This document shows, one piece after another, positions 10,039-19,530 of a stretch of 43,558 nt of DNA. How positions within the stretch are numbered: the stretch's first letter is position 1; each line of letters starts with the position of its first letter. The notes beneath the pieces are model-generated. The model saw nothing but the letters and a program-made list of their open reading frames with translations, was not told the DNA's origin and ran no database searches. Made by a program: the position numbers and the translations under genes. Origin of the DNA: Asparagopsis taxiformis (lineage: Eukaryota; Rhodophyta; Florideophyceae; Bonnemaisoniales; Bonnemaisoniaceae); contig JALQPE010002277.1 of the NCBI GenBank assembly GCA_030407315.1, forward strand, positions 1-43,558. Reading direction: 5' to 3'.

Positions 10039-13000
10039 TCAGCCCCGTTCCGGGCTAGGTGGCGTTATACGTGGGGCGTCGCCGCGTTCCGGTCGCTTTC
10101 TACGATTGCACGGTGACGTGGCGTCAACCTCGGTGTTGCGCGCAGTGTTTTCAGAGGCGGAGCGTCCGCGGTCGCGGCGGAAACGGGCAACGATGGGCGC
10201 GGGTAACGAGCTTTCGGGCTCCCAAGTGTCGTCGCGCGGAGAGAAGCCCTTCCAGCGTACACGGAATACGGGCGCACCGGTGTCGTCGACACCTTCAGCC
10301 GTCAATCTGTCAATCATGAACTCCCGCTTCCCGTATCCTGCTTCAGGATTGACCTTGCGTGCGTCCTCGAGTACGCGTTCGTCACGTCGCGCTGCGTCGC
10401 TTGTGTCCTCCGCTTCAGTCCCCCCTTCTTCGCCGCTTGGCGTAACCGGCGCGCGCGTCGCGTTGCGCGGTGCTAGGCGAATACGGTCGGAGCTGACGAG
10501 TTCGGGCACGCCGTCGATTATGATTTCGTAAGTGTGCCCGCGGCAGCTTGTGACCGGGAAGGGTCCCGACACGGGATAGTCCAACTTCGAAGGGCGCGTT
10601 CCGTCGTCGCGCTGCGTTCGTGTCGTCGCTCCCGCGCGAGTGTCCAGATATACTTGGTCGCCAGCCTTGATGCTCTTGTTCACCGTGCGTGCGCCGCGGT
10701 CGAAGTCGCGTTTGTATCTCGCCTGCTCTTTCTTCAGCGCGTTCGCGGCGCGCGCGTACGCGTCGGATAGCTTCGCGAGAAACTCCATGCGGAGGAACGG
10801 CGTGCTGCGAATCGTGTCGACCTGCTCCGTCCCCAGCGATACGGGGTAGCGCGTGAGCGTGAGTTCGAACGGCGACGTATTCGTCGAGCGGTGTATCGCG
10901 CGGTTGTATGTGTACGCCAGCGCGTCTAGGTGCTCGTCCCAATTCTTTCGCTCCTCGTCGACATAGTAGCGCAGCGTCGCGACGATGGTGCGGTTCATGC
11001 GCTCGACCTGCCCGTTCGATTGCGGGTGATAGGTAGTCGTGAAGATGTTACGCGTTCCCATTAGCGCGCACGTTTCCTGAAACAGCTTCGAGCGGAAATG
11101 CGGTCCGTTATCTGAAAGTAGTGTGCGCGGCGGTCCGCAAACGAAGACCCAATCTCGGCAAAACGCTTTTGCGACGGCGAGCGCGGATACGCGTCCGAGC
11201 GCGATGAGTCGACAGAGCTTGCTGTAGCGATCGGCTATTACGAGTACGAAGCGGCGTTGGCGCGGGGTCTCAGGCAGCGGTCCCAGAATATCGATAGCGA
11301 CGTCTTCGAGCGGGCGCATAGCGGGGAATAGCTTCAGGGCGTTCGTATGGCGATATTGCGTAACGCGGTTGCGCGCGCACGCATCGCATTGTCTCACCGT
11401 GGTGTAGACGTCTACGCTCATCATCGGCCAGTAATACGCGCGTCGAATTGCGTCGTACATGCGTCGCGCGCCCGGGTGCCCTGCAGTTACCGCGTAATGG
11501 TTCGCTCGCAGAATACGTCCTTTTATCGCTTCGGGCACAACTATCTCCGTCGCGTCGTCGAGCGGAGCGGTCCTCATTAGTATCCCGTCGAGGGACAGAT
11601 AGAAGCGCGAGCGCGGCGCGGTTTCGACGTCGCGTCTCGCGTTCTGGCAGAATTCGTCCGTCGCCTGTTCGCGAATCCACTCGTCAGTGGATACGGGCGG
11701 CTCGATACACGACCGAGTTGCCAGTAGGCAGGCCAAGCTCGGGTAGTATTCTGCGTAGTCGCATTGTAGCGCAGCGTCGGTTCGGTCGCATGCGTTCGCG
11801 TGCGGTTCGACGATGTTCGCGGCGCCGAAGCAGGGTATCTCGTCCGGTATTTCCGTCTCGTCGCAGCTTCGCGGGGCCATTCGCGAGAGCGCGTCGGCGA
11901 TAACGTGGCGTTTTCCCTTCTTGTACTCGACGTCGAATTCGAACTCGGCGAGTCGCAGTCGCCAGCGCGCGAGTCGTCCTTCCGCGGACGTCATGTTCAG
12001 GATCCAACGCAACGAATTATGGTCGGTGCGAACCGTGAACTTTCGTCCTTCAAAATTTGCGCGTAATAGCAAAACTGCCCATACGACTGCGAGGCATTCG
12101 CGTTCCGTCGTCGAATAGTTGCGCTCCGCGTCGTTAAGCGTGCGCGACCAGTATCCGACTGGATGTAGTACGTCGTCGTCCGCGTCTAGCTGAAGTAGCG
12201 CGCATCCGATTTGCCCTTGCGACGCGTCTGTATCGAGCACATACGGGTGTCCTTCGCGCGGTAGACGGAGGATTGGTGGAGACAGCATCGCTTGTCGCAA
12301 TGATTCGAACGCGCGCGTTTGCTCCGGCGTCGGCGCGGGTAAGTTGTCTCCTTGGTCCTTCTTTAGCAACTGCGTAAGCGGCGCCGCGACGAACGCGAAT
12401 TTTTCGACGAATCGGCGGTATACGTTGCAAGTTCCTAGGAAACTTCGCAGCTGCGTCTTCGTCGTCGGGTACGTCGCATCGCGCAGCGCGTCGCACTTCG
12501 TCGTCGGTACGGAGAGCTTCCCAGGCGAAATAGTATGTCCCAGGTAGTCCACCGAGCGCTTGAAGAACTCGGTCTTCGCGAATTTCAGCGAAACGCCTGC
12601 GCGTCCGAGGATTCCCAGTATCTCGTCGACGTGGTGCACGTGGGCGTTTACGTCGGCGGAGAAGATGATTACGTCATCCAGGTAGACAAGGCAATGTTGC
12701 CACTTCACGTTCGCGAGAAAAATGTCGAGCGCGCGCTGAAACGTCGCGGGCGCGTTCGAAAGTCCGAAAGGCATGCGGCGAAAGCGGTACGTACCGACGT
12801 GCGACGTAAACGTAGTCTTATCGCAGTCGGCGTGCGCTACTGGGATTTGCCAGTATCCAGAGTTGCAGTCCAGCGTCGTGAAAACTGTCGCGTTACCGAG
12901 CGAATCGACGCAATCGTCCATGCGCGGAATCGGATACGCGTCCTTCACGGTGGCGGCGTTCAAGCGGCGGTAGTCGATGCAGAAGCGGGAGGTCCCGTCC

Positions 13001-14199
13001 TTCTTAGGCACGACCACGACCGGGCTCGCCCATTCCGACGTAGCGGGTTCGATTACTCTAGCGCGGAGCATCTTCTCCACTTGCGTACGGATAATTTCGC
13101 GCGACGCGTGTCCGGCGCGATACGGCGGTTGGTTCACGGGGGTCGCCCCCGGAACCAGCTCGATGCGGTGCTCCGTCGCGTTAATGGCTCCCAGCGTGCC
13201 GCTCCACATGCGCTCATGCTTTCGTAGCATCTCGATAATTTCCGCGTGCAGGTCGTCGTCTACTCGCTCGTCGCGTAGCGTCGCGCGTAAGGGTTCTTCC
13301 CAAGGCGGCGTCGCGCTCGCAATTTCGTCGGTCTCGCGCGGGTCCGGCGGTGTCGTAACGTTGCGTCGCGTCGCGTCGTCGGGCGGTCGGTCTTGCGGGT
13401 CCGGCGCTTCCTGAGCGACTTGTAGATACCCCACGGGGTTGGGCACGGCGGTGCCTACCTTCATGCCTTTGGGCAATACTTGTAGACGAGTGCCAGCGTT
13501 GTGTACCTGTACTCGGAAGGGTACATTCCTTCGAACCAGCGTCTCCCCGTTGGTTAAACGGAGTAGTTTCTGCGCGTAGAGGTTAGTCGCGGGAACTACG
13601 ATGCAGCGCCCTTCAGCGCTCGTGGTAACGTCGATCGCTCGCGTCGCGTTCGGCGGAATCGATGTGCGGCGCGCAGCGCGAATAGGCGCGAAGCTTGTGG
13701 GTCGGGTCGTCTTCGCGGTCGGCGCGCGGCGCGGTTTCGTCGGCGTACGCGGAAGCATCGGGACGTGGTCGCCATAGCGGGTTCGCAACGCGCGCTGCGG
13801 TCCAGTGTAGATAATTTCGACTACGCGGTCGATGAAGTCCGCTCCCAAGATACATGGGACGGATAAGCGTGGCATCACCAAAAAGGTTTGGAGGTGCGCT
13901 CGGGCACCTAGAAAAACGCTAAGTCGCAGCGACGCGTTTGGCGCGAGGCGTCGTCCGTTCGCGTCGATAATCGCGCAGCGCAGCGTCGGCGGCGTAGCGT
14001 GGCGCTTCCAGTCGGCGCCTAGTACGTTTTCGCGAATGAGGCTCGGGCCTGCGCCAGTATCAAGCACGGCGGTCACCGCGGTGGCCGTGCGTTGATTATA
14101 CCAGACGCGGGTCTCGAGTTTGTAGTTCGCGGTAGGGGTCTGAAACAGGACCACTGTTTCGGGTGGTAACGGAGGCGGTTTTTCGCGCGGTGGTTGCAT
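10039..14199 (-). CDS. Ty3/gypsy (chromovirus-type) polyprotein
   Basis: A 1386-residue intact frame. Aspartic protease: DTGAG at 47-51. Reverse transcriptase: about 360-560, with catalytic Asp in TTLDCNSGYW (D444) and YLDDV (506-510). RNase H: DTDAS (656-660), TDHNSL (D726), ADALSR (D769). Integrase: zinc site H901, H908, C938, C941; core D970, D1030, E1066, with D and E 35 residues apart. Chromodomain: about 1296-1345 (FRVRWKGF, then DDTWEPESSL), followed by a basic tail. No Gag precedes the protease here; sequence upstream of the start is cut at 14363 by copia A, so a gag on the same strand may have been lost. All catalytic residues are present, but the 5' LTR and primer site are not in the window, so this copy is probably immobile. 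The start used is ATG (MQPPREKPPP). Confidence 0.93.
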   Translation of the reverse strand: MQPPREKPPPLPPETVVLFQTPTANYKLETRVWYNQRTATAVTAVLDTGAGPSLIRENVLGADWKRHATPPTLRCAIIDANGRRLAPNASLRLSVFLGARAHLQTFLVMPRLSVPCILGADFIDRVVEIIYTGPQRALRTRYGDHVPMLPRTPTKPRRAPTAKTTRPTSFAPIRAARRTSIPPNATRAIDVTTSAEGRCIVVPATNLYAQKLLRLTNGETLVRRNVPFRVQVHNAGTRLQVLPKGMKVGTAVPNPVGYLQVAQEAPDPQDRPPDDATRRNVTTPPDPRETDEIASATPPWEEPLRATLRDERVDDDLHAEIIEMLRKHERMWSGTLGAINATEHRIELVPGATPVNQPPYRAGHASREIIRTQVEKMLRARVIEPATSEWASPVVVVPKKDGTSRFCIDYRRLNAATVKDAYPIPRMDDCVDSLGNATVFTTLDCNSGYWQIPVAHADCDKTTFTSHVGTYRFRRMPFGLSNAPATFQRALDIFLANVKWQHCLVYLDDVIIFSADVNAHVHHVDEILGILGRAGVSLKFAKTEFFKRSVDYLGHTISPGKLSVPTTKCDALRDATYPTTKTQLRSFLGTCNVYRRFVEKFAFVAAPLTQLLKKDQGDNLPAPTPEQTRAFESLRQAMLSPPILRLPREGHPYVLDTDASQGQIGCALLQLDADDDVLHPVGYWSRTLNDAERNYSTTERECLAVVWAVLLLRANFEGRKFTVRTDHNSLRWILNMTSAEGRLARWRLRLAEFEFDVEYKKGKRHVIADALSRMAPRSCDETEIPDEIPCFGAANIVEPHANACDRTDAALQCDYAEYYPSLACLLATRSCIEPPVSTDEWIREQATDEFCQNARRDVETAPRSRFYLSLDGILMRTAPLDDATEIVVPEAIKGRILRANHYAVTAGHPGARRMYDAIRRAYYWPMMSVDVYTTVRQCDACARNRVTQYRHTNALKLFPAMRPLEDVAIDILGPLPETPRQRRFVLVIADRYSKLCRLIALGRVSALAVAKAFCRDWVFVCGPPRTLLSDNGPHFRSKLFQETCALMGTRNIFTTTYHPQSNGQVERMNRTIVATLRYYVDEERKNWDEHLDALAYTYNRAIHRSTNTSPFELTLTRYPVSLGTEQVDTIRSTPFLRMEFLAKLSDAYARAANALKKEQARYKRDFDRGARTVNKSIKAGDQVYLDTRAGATTRTQRDDGTRPSKLDYPVSGPFPVTSCRGHTYEIIIDGVPELVSSDRIRLAPRNATRAPVTPSGEEGGTEAEDTSDAARRDERVLEDARKVNPEAGYGKREFMIDRLTAEGVDDTGAPVFRVRWKGFSPRDDTWEPESSLPAPIVARFRRDRGRSASENTARNTEVDATSPCNRRKRPERGDAPRITPPSPERG

Positions 14200-14481
14200 C
14201 GTCGCGCGTCGCGTATCCGTTGAGTGAGGAGGAGCCGGCCCACCCGCTACGGCTCCTCGTAGGCGTTTCCCGGGTCTTCCGCAAAACGAACCGAGTGGGG
14301 CGTGCGCTGCTCGCTGTCATGCGCGTCGTATTCGCGCGTCCGATCGTTTTCGCGCTCGCGCTTGTTGATACGAATTGGTCGCTTACCGAGCGTTTATTGA
14401 ATCTGCGAGCTCACTACATAATTTGTATTCTCGCCGAGGTGCGTCGGCGGTGCTAAGGACAGCCTGTTCATGGCTGCTCCA

Positions 14482-14506
14482 GACAGACTGTCACTGACAG
14501 TCTGTC
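14482..14506. promoter_or_regulatory. 12-bp perfect inverted repeat in the LTR of element A
   Basis: GACAGACTGTCA, one spacer base C, then TGACAGTCTGTC: a perfect palindrome with 12-bp arms. The B and C LTRs keep only part of it. It could be a protein-binding site or a cruciform; nothing here shows which. Confidence 0.6.
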
Positions 14507-14531
14507 CTAGCAAACACCCGCTGCCAATCTG

Positions 14532-14571
14532 GTACACGTGGGCTTCTCAATCATATCACCCACACGTGTAC
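14532..14571. promoter_or_regulatory. Inverted pair of CACGTG motifs in the LTR of A
   Basis: GTACACGTG (14532-14540) and CACGTGTAC (14563-14571) are 9-bp inverted arms, each with the E-box/G-box core CACGTG bound by bHLH or bZIP factors. The same pair lies in the B LTRs at 20111-20119/20141-20149 and 26171-26179/26201-26209, and also in C, although the intervening sequence differs. Such retention suggests transcriptional control of the LTR promoter. Confidence 0.55.
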
Positions 14572-14844
14572 ACTTATCATAACATTTCCCCTCTGCCATG
14601 ATGGCAACCCATCCTGGCATTTCTAATTACTAATTGAAACTATGACAAACAAATTGAAACTTCAGACGCTATTATCTCCATGAAGAAAGGTCGTAGAAGC
14701 TTCGGAGAAGTTGCTACCCGACTAATTCGGGCACGCTGAACACGATGAGATAGGTTTCGGAGCGCATAGAGCACTCCTTCTAGGAGAAGTCGAGGGTCAA
14801 AGTTTTCTCACGTAATTGAGCCCCTCAGGGCCAATTCTAGTGCT

Positions 14845-17800
14845 TCAACACTCCCCCTCTTTGACATTCTCGATTAATGATTTGGTAGTTACCCCCGTAA
14901 GTTCACGAAGCTTGACGAACTGAATCCTTTGCAGAGGCTTAGTGAGGACATCCGCTACTATATCGGATGTTGGACAGTAGTCGATATGGAACATCCCTTC
15001 GAGGAGGCAATCCCGGACAAAGTGGTACCGAATGTCGATATGCTTTGTGCGGGTTCCAGAAGCATCGTTCCTAGCCATTTTGATAGATCCTTGATTATCC
15101 ACATTGATGAGGATAGGATCTGCAGGATTTGTACTGCTGCTGAAACCAATGATGTTTCTCAGCCAGATTGCCTCCTTCACTGCTGCACTGAGAGCCATGT
15201 ATTCGGCTTCTGAGGAAGACTGGGCTACACAGCCTTGCTTACGAGACTTCCAGCTCACCGCTCCTCCAGCCATCTTGAAGACATAGCCACTAGTCGACTT
15301 CCGGTTGATAGTACAACCGCCCCAGTCCGAGTCGCTGTACCCGACTGGTGCAAGTGTTGCTGTAGCTCTGTACATCACGCCAAAGTCCTGTGTACCAGCG
15401 ATGTAGCGCAGGACACGTTTAACGGCTACCCAGAGAGCTTTTGTCGGGGCCTCAACGAACTGTGCAAGTCTCCCAACAGCAAATGCGATGTCAGGGCGAG
15501 TTCCGACCGCTAGGTACATCAGGCTGCCAATTGCTCTGCGATAGAGCGTAGAGTCTATGGGCTCAGTTTCGGTATCCGCGACGGAGATCTGAGCTTGCAT
15601 TGGCGTAACAACCGGACTTGCGTTTTCCATTCCAAACCGTTCCAATACCTTCTCAGCGTAGCGGGACTGATTCAAGTGTAGCAGTCCTTTGGAGGTGTTG
15701 CGCGCAATCTCCAGGCCAAGACATACCCGAGCTCTACCACAATCCTTCATCTCGAAACGCTTACTGAACTCTGCTTTCAGCTCATCCAACATATCTCTAC
15801 TGCTTGAAGCAAGAAGAATATCGTCGACGTATAGTGCAATGATGATCATAGAGTCATCACAATACCTGACATAGAAACATGGATCGTACGGAGAGCTCTG
15901 GAAGTCGAGCTGTGAAATGAGAAAGTCATCGATCTTAGCATGCCACTGCCTCGGAGCTTGTTTGAGTCCGTATAGAGCCTTTTGCAGTTTGCAGACATGG
16001 TCTGGATGCTTCGAGTCGACGAATCCCTCCGGCTGCTCCATGAATATGTCCTGCTCGAGATCTCCGTAGAGAAAGGCTGTTTTGACGTCCATTTGATCGC
16101 AGTGCAAATCGTGGTGGACAGTGAGCGCAAAGAACATGCGAAGAGTACAGAACTGTACAACGGGGGCATAATTCTCGGAGTAGTCGATGCCGTACTTCTG
16201 CTGGAATCCTCGAGTTACTAGTCGAGCTTTGTGTTTGATCGAGTGCTCACCAGTTTCACTCACAACATCTTTGCGTTTGAAGACCCACTTCGAAGTGAGG
16301 AGGTTGAGAGCTTCACTGCGGGGGACCAGAATCCAGGTGCCATTTGCTTCGAGGGAATCCATCTCGGACTGAATGGCCTCAATCCAGAGATCTTTCTCCT
16401 CCCCCTTGGTCACCTCAGTGAAGGTAAGAAGATGTTCCGGAGTGGTATCAGCAGTAGTGGAGACAAGGGCAGTTGTTTTCCACCACTCACCCGGAGGTTT
16501 ACGAGATCGAGAAGATTTACGCGGAGCGTTAAGGAGAGACTCATCAGTAGATGCTGAGGGAGTTGGTGGAGGAGATTGAGGTTGTGGAGCGTTGGTGTCA
16601 GAGTCAGAGTCCGAATGGGATGAAGGAGGAGTATCCTGTTTGGTAGAGAGACCAGACTTGCTGTCTCCATCCCATGGCTCAGTATTGGACTCAGCAGCAG
16701 CATCAACGCTGTTGTAGTCTGTATCAGAAGATGGCAAACGCTTCTTTTGCAGCTCGTCGAACACTACGTCTCGCGACACAACGACCTTTTCATTTGCTGT
16801 GTCCCATAGTTTGTAGGCTTTCTGCGAGCTTGCGTATCCAAGCATAATTGCTTCCTTTGCCCGCAAATCAAGGGTCTGAAGAAGTTTATCAGGCGTTTTG
16901 TACCAGCATCTACTTCCGAACGTTCGCATATGAGCAATACTCGGTTTCCTACCATACCAGATCTCATACGGAGTATTTCCAGTTGGCAGGGAGCGGCTGG
17001 TGACACGGTTACGAATGTAGGCAGCACAGGAGAGTGCTTCTGCCCAGAACTCGGATGGGGTGTTGCTGTGATGGAGCATGGCACGAATTTGATCTTTGAG
17101 AGTTCTGTTCATTCTCTCTGCCACACCATTCTGTTGCGGAGTGTATGCACAGGTGGTCTGACGTTTGATTCCTTTGCTGTCGAGGAAGGAGGTAAAGTCG
17201 TTTGAGAAGAACTCTCCCCCTCCATCCGAGCGTAGTTGGCGGAGTTTACAACCAGTTTGCGTTTCAGCAATGCACAGGAATCTCTGGAAGGAGTCGAAAC
17301 AGTCGGATTTACGGTGGAGCGGGTATACCGTTAGCCATCGGGACTTGTCATCGATGAATGTCACAAAGTATCGAGCTCCCCCTTTCGAGAGTACTTCCAT
17401 CGGCCCTGCCAGATCTGTGTGGACCAACTCGAGTAGCTCAGATGCTCTCGTTTCGGAGAGCTTTGGAATAGCTGCTCGGGGCATTTTGCCGGTTATGCAT
17501 CCTTCACATGGGGCACCTGCATCTGATTTCTGAGATTTGATTCGAAGGCCCTTCACAGCAGATAGCTGCTCCATGCGTGAGATACCGGATTTGTTGACAT
17601 GCCCGAGCCGCTCGTGCCAGAGCTGTAGCGAGGCCACACAGGCTGTTTGCTGCACATGGTCTTTTGGGGCCTCTGACGAGAAGAGATCAATGGCATAGAG
17701 TCCCTTGCTTCTCCGCCCAGTGGCTATCGGTTTGTTGTTCTGAGTCAGGATGACTGTATTGTTATTGAACTGCACCGATATGCCTCGAGTAGTGAGGGTG

Positions 17801-18927
17801 CTGACGGAGATGAGAGAAAATACAAAAGAGGGAACGTGGAGGACGTCACGAAGTATGCACTGTTTTATTTCCCCATATAGAGAGATCATTAAACGAACAT
17901 CACCACGGCCGACTGCCATTGAGGTAGACTTATCTCCCAGAGTTACGGAGAACGGTGTTACTTCCTTATAGGAAACAAACATGGAGCGATCGAAGGTCAT
18001 GTGAGAGGTGGCAGCAGAGTCTATGTACCAAGTTGATGTATGAAGAGATCCAGGAGTAGTTGACATGAGGCAAACATACTCTTTCTCTTCATCATTATGG
18101 AAAGTAGACGCGGAAACCGTGTTTGATGGAGGATTGCCTTCTGAATCGGTGAGAGTAACCATAGCAGAAGGTTTAGACCGTGCAGGCCGAGAGCGGGATG
18201 GACGGCCATACTTTTGCCAGCAATACGGTTCAGTGTGGTTGGTACGACCGCAATGAGTGCATTTCTTTCGGTTACTGCCGGGCTGTTTCCCAGACCTGGA
18301 TAATAATGCAGCCGAGTCAGAAGAAGAGCTTCCAGGTTTCAGAATAGAAGCTCTACGTTCCTCCTGAAGAAGGAGGCTTCGGACTTTGTCGAAGGTGAAT
18401 GTAGGGTCCTCATCACCTATAGCATCAAGAGCAGTAATGAGTGTCTGGAAGGAAGAAGGAAGACCATTGAGGACAGCCATAGCCATTTCCTTGTCGTCGA
18501 TGATCACGCCCATAGAGCTGAGAACCGAGGCCATCTGTCGAACACGATTAATGTAGACGAGCATCTGTTCACCGGGCTTCATAGTGGCAGTATAGAAATC
18601 ACGCCTTGCAGCTAGTTTGTTTAGGAGAGTGTGCCTTTGGTGCACGTTACAGATCTCCTGCCACATTTCCAGAGCAGTAGTGGTGTGTGAGACGTTCTTG
18701 AGCATCTCATCAGACAACGTGATCCCGATGGTCATCCGAGCAGTCTTATCTTTGCGAAGCCACTTGGACAGTGCTTCCTGGTCTGCAGGGCGTGGAGGAC
18801 GTAGGTCAGGATCGATCATTTCGTCCACCTCGCGGTGGCTGAGGATGAGCTCCATCTTTTGCTTCCATGAGTGGAAGTTGGAGTATTCCAGCTTTTCAAT
18901 GCGAATGCCGGATGAAGTGCTCTCCAT
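14845..18927 (-). CDS. Ty1/copia gag-pol polyprotein, element A (intact)
   Basis: 1360 residues in one frame from the ATG at 18927. Gag (copia UBN2-type): about 1-220, ending in a CCHC knuckle C223-x2-C226-x4-H231-x4-C236. Protease: DSAATSHM (D303). Integrase: H438, H443, C474, C477, then D505, D568, E604 (35-residue spacing), PQQNGVAERMNRT. Linker rich in Ser, Asp and Pro (735-800). [13 protein letters not shown] (D947) and YVDD (1033-1036). RNase H: SDSDWGG, SSSEAEYMAL and DNQGSIKMA motifs. All key residues are present. The stop TGA lies inside the 3' LTR (14845-14847), so the last codons read through the polypurine tract. It is related to B and C but clearly diverged. The zinc-finger ORF (19112-19530) precedes it on the same strand. 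Confidence 0.95.
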   Translation of the reverse strand: MESTSSGIRIEKLEYSNFHSWKQKMELILSHREVDEMIDPDLRPPRPADQEALSKWLRKDKTARMTIGITLSDEMLKNVSHTTTALEMWQEICNVHQRHTLLNKLAARRDFYTATMKPGEQMLVYINRVRQMASVLSSMGVIIDDKEMAMAVLNGLPSSFQTLITALDAIGDEDPTFTFDKVRSLLLQEERRASILKPGSSSSDSAALLSRSGKQPGSNRKKCTHCGRTNHTEPYCWQKYGRPSRSRPARSKPSAMVTLTDSEGNPPSNTVSASTFHNDEEKEYVCLMSTTPGSLHTSTWYIDSAATSHMTFDRSMFVSYKEVTPFSVTLGDKSTSMAVGRGDVRLMISLYGEIKQCILRDVLHVPSFVFSLISVSTLTTRGISVQFNNNTVILTQNNKPIATGRRSKGLYAIDLFSSEAPKDHVQQTACVASLQLWHERLGHVNKSGISRMEQLSAVKGLRIKSQKSDAGAPCEGCITGKMPRAAIPKLSETRASELLELVHTDLAGPMEVLSKGGARYFVTFIDDKSRWLTVYPLHRKSDCFDSFQRFLCIAETQTGCKLRQLRSDGGGEFFSNDFTSFLDSKGIKRQTTCAYTPQQNGVAERMNRTLKDQIRAMLHHSNTPSEFWAEALSCAAYIRNRVTSRSLPTGNTPYEIWYGRKPSIAHMRTFGSRCWYKTPDKLLQTLDLRAKEAIMLGYASSQKAYKLWDTANEKVVVSRDVVFDELQKKRLPSSDTDYNSVDAAAESNTEPWDGDSKSGLSTKQDTPPSSHSDSDSDTNAPQPQSPPPTPSASTDESLLNAPRKSSRSRKPPGEWWKTTALVSTTADTTPEHLLTFTEVTKGEEKDLWIEAIQSEMDSLEANGTWILVPRSEALNLLTSKWVFKRKDVVSETGEHSIKHKARLVTRGFQQKYGIDYSENYAPVVQFCTLRMFFALTVHHDLHCDQMDVKTAFLYGDLEQDIFMEQPEGFVDSKHPDHVCKLQKALYGLKQAPRQWHAKIDDFLISQLDFQSSPYDPCFYVRYCDDSMIIIALYVDDILLASSSRDMLDELKAEFSKRFEMKDCGRARVCLGLEIARNTSKGLLHLNQSRYAEKVLERFGMENASPVVTPMQAQISVADTETEPIDSTLYRRAIGSLMYLAVGTRPDIAFAVGRLAQFVEAPTKALWVAVKRVLRYIAGTQDFGVMYRATATLAPVGYSDSDWGGCTINRKSTSGYVFKMAGGAVSWKSRKQGCVAQSSSEAEYMALSAAVKEAIWLRNIIGFSSSTNPADPILINVDNQGSIKMARNDASGTRTKHIDIRYHFVRDCLLEGMFHIDYCPTSDIVADVLTKPLQRIQFVKLRELTGVTTKSLIENVKEGEC

Positions 18928-18968
18928 GGCTCTGTATTATGTCTTATCTGTTCGACCCTTCCCAAGTG

Positions 18969-18985
18969 GACAACCGATAGTCGTC
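18969..18985 (-). promoter_or_regulatory. Stem-loop 41 nt before the gag-pol ATG (element A)
   Basis: On the sense strand GACGACT-ATC-GGTTGTC folds as a 7-bp stem with a 3-nt loop, using two G-U pairs. B (21741-21757) and C (37312-37328) have the all-Watson-Crick version GACGACT/AGTCGTC at the same 41-nt distance. Substitutions that keep pairing suggest an RNA structure acting on gag-pol translation or packaging. Confidence 0.5.
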
Positions 18986-19111
18986 TAGGACCAAGCTGGG
19001 ATCTATAGGATAGAGACTTTTAGCTAAGAGCAAGATGAGTGGAGAACAAGAAAACAAGGTTTATCAAAGAGAAATCAGCTAGATTTCTATTGTGTCTAGA
19101 GAAGAGGAGTA

Positions 19112-19530
19112 CTACTTATCGGAGGAGGAAGAAGCCTTAGAGGCTTTAGCGGCTTTGAGAGTCTTTTCGATGCCACGGTGGCGGCTACCGCGGAGGTGGT
19201 TGTCGAACTCGCTCTGGGTGCGAACGATGACACCGCAGGGCTTGCAGACCTTGAGACCACCTTCCTTGAGGCGTTCGATAGTCTTCTTATGTCTAGAGCC
19301 GCTGAAGTGTGCGACTCTAGACTCGGCGGAGTTGAGAAAGACGTTGCAGTGATGGCACCTCGAGCGGTTTGCCTTCTTGTGAGCGGCGTACTTCTTCTTG
19401 TTATCCCTCCTTTCGGCGATGCTGTAGGCTTTGCGGAAGACCCGGTCCTGAAGAGACTCCCCCTCGCGACGAAGCCTGGGAGGCTGCTCGTCGGTGCGCG
19501 GTTCCACGCGGTCTTCGTCACTGCTAGACA
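19112..19530 (-). CDS. Accessory double zinc-finger protein of copia element A
   Basis: About 139 residues. Acidic start (SSSDEDRVEPR), a charged RREGESLQDRVFRKAYSIAERR segment, then two U1/JAZ-type C2H2 fingers: C59-x2-C62-x12-H75-x5-H81 and C96-x2-C99-x12-H112-x5-H118, and a Lys/Ser tail. Fingers of this class bind dsRNA or RNA-protein complexes in known families. There is no genomic ATG: the frame begins right after CTGCAG. A donor (CACAA/GTAAGT, first intron base at 19627) and this acceptor give a 97-bp intron (19531-19627) whose removal joins A (19628) to TG (19530-19529), making ATG. The gene sits between leader and gag-pol, same strand, as in B and C. The role in the element is unknown. 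Confidence 0.75.

Larger units (their letters stand above)
14363..14850 (-). repeat. 3' LTR of copia element A
   Basis: 488 bp, TG at 14363 and CA at 14850, followed by the polypurine complement CTCCCCCTCTTTG (14851-14863). It is clearly related to the B and C LTRs (shared GTCGCTTACC, GCGAGCTCAC, GTTGCTACCCGACTAATTCGG) but diverged. It was inserted into sequence upstream of gypsy pol. The expected partner 5' LTR to the right is missing. Confidence 0.85.
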
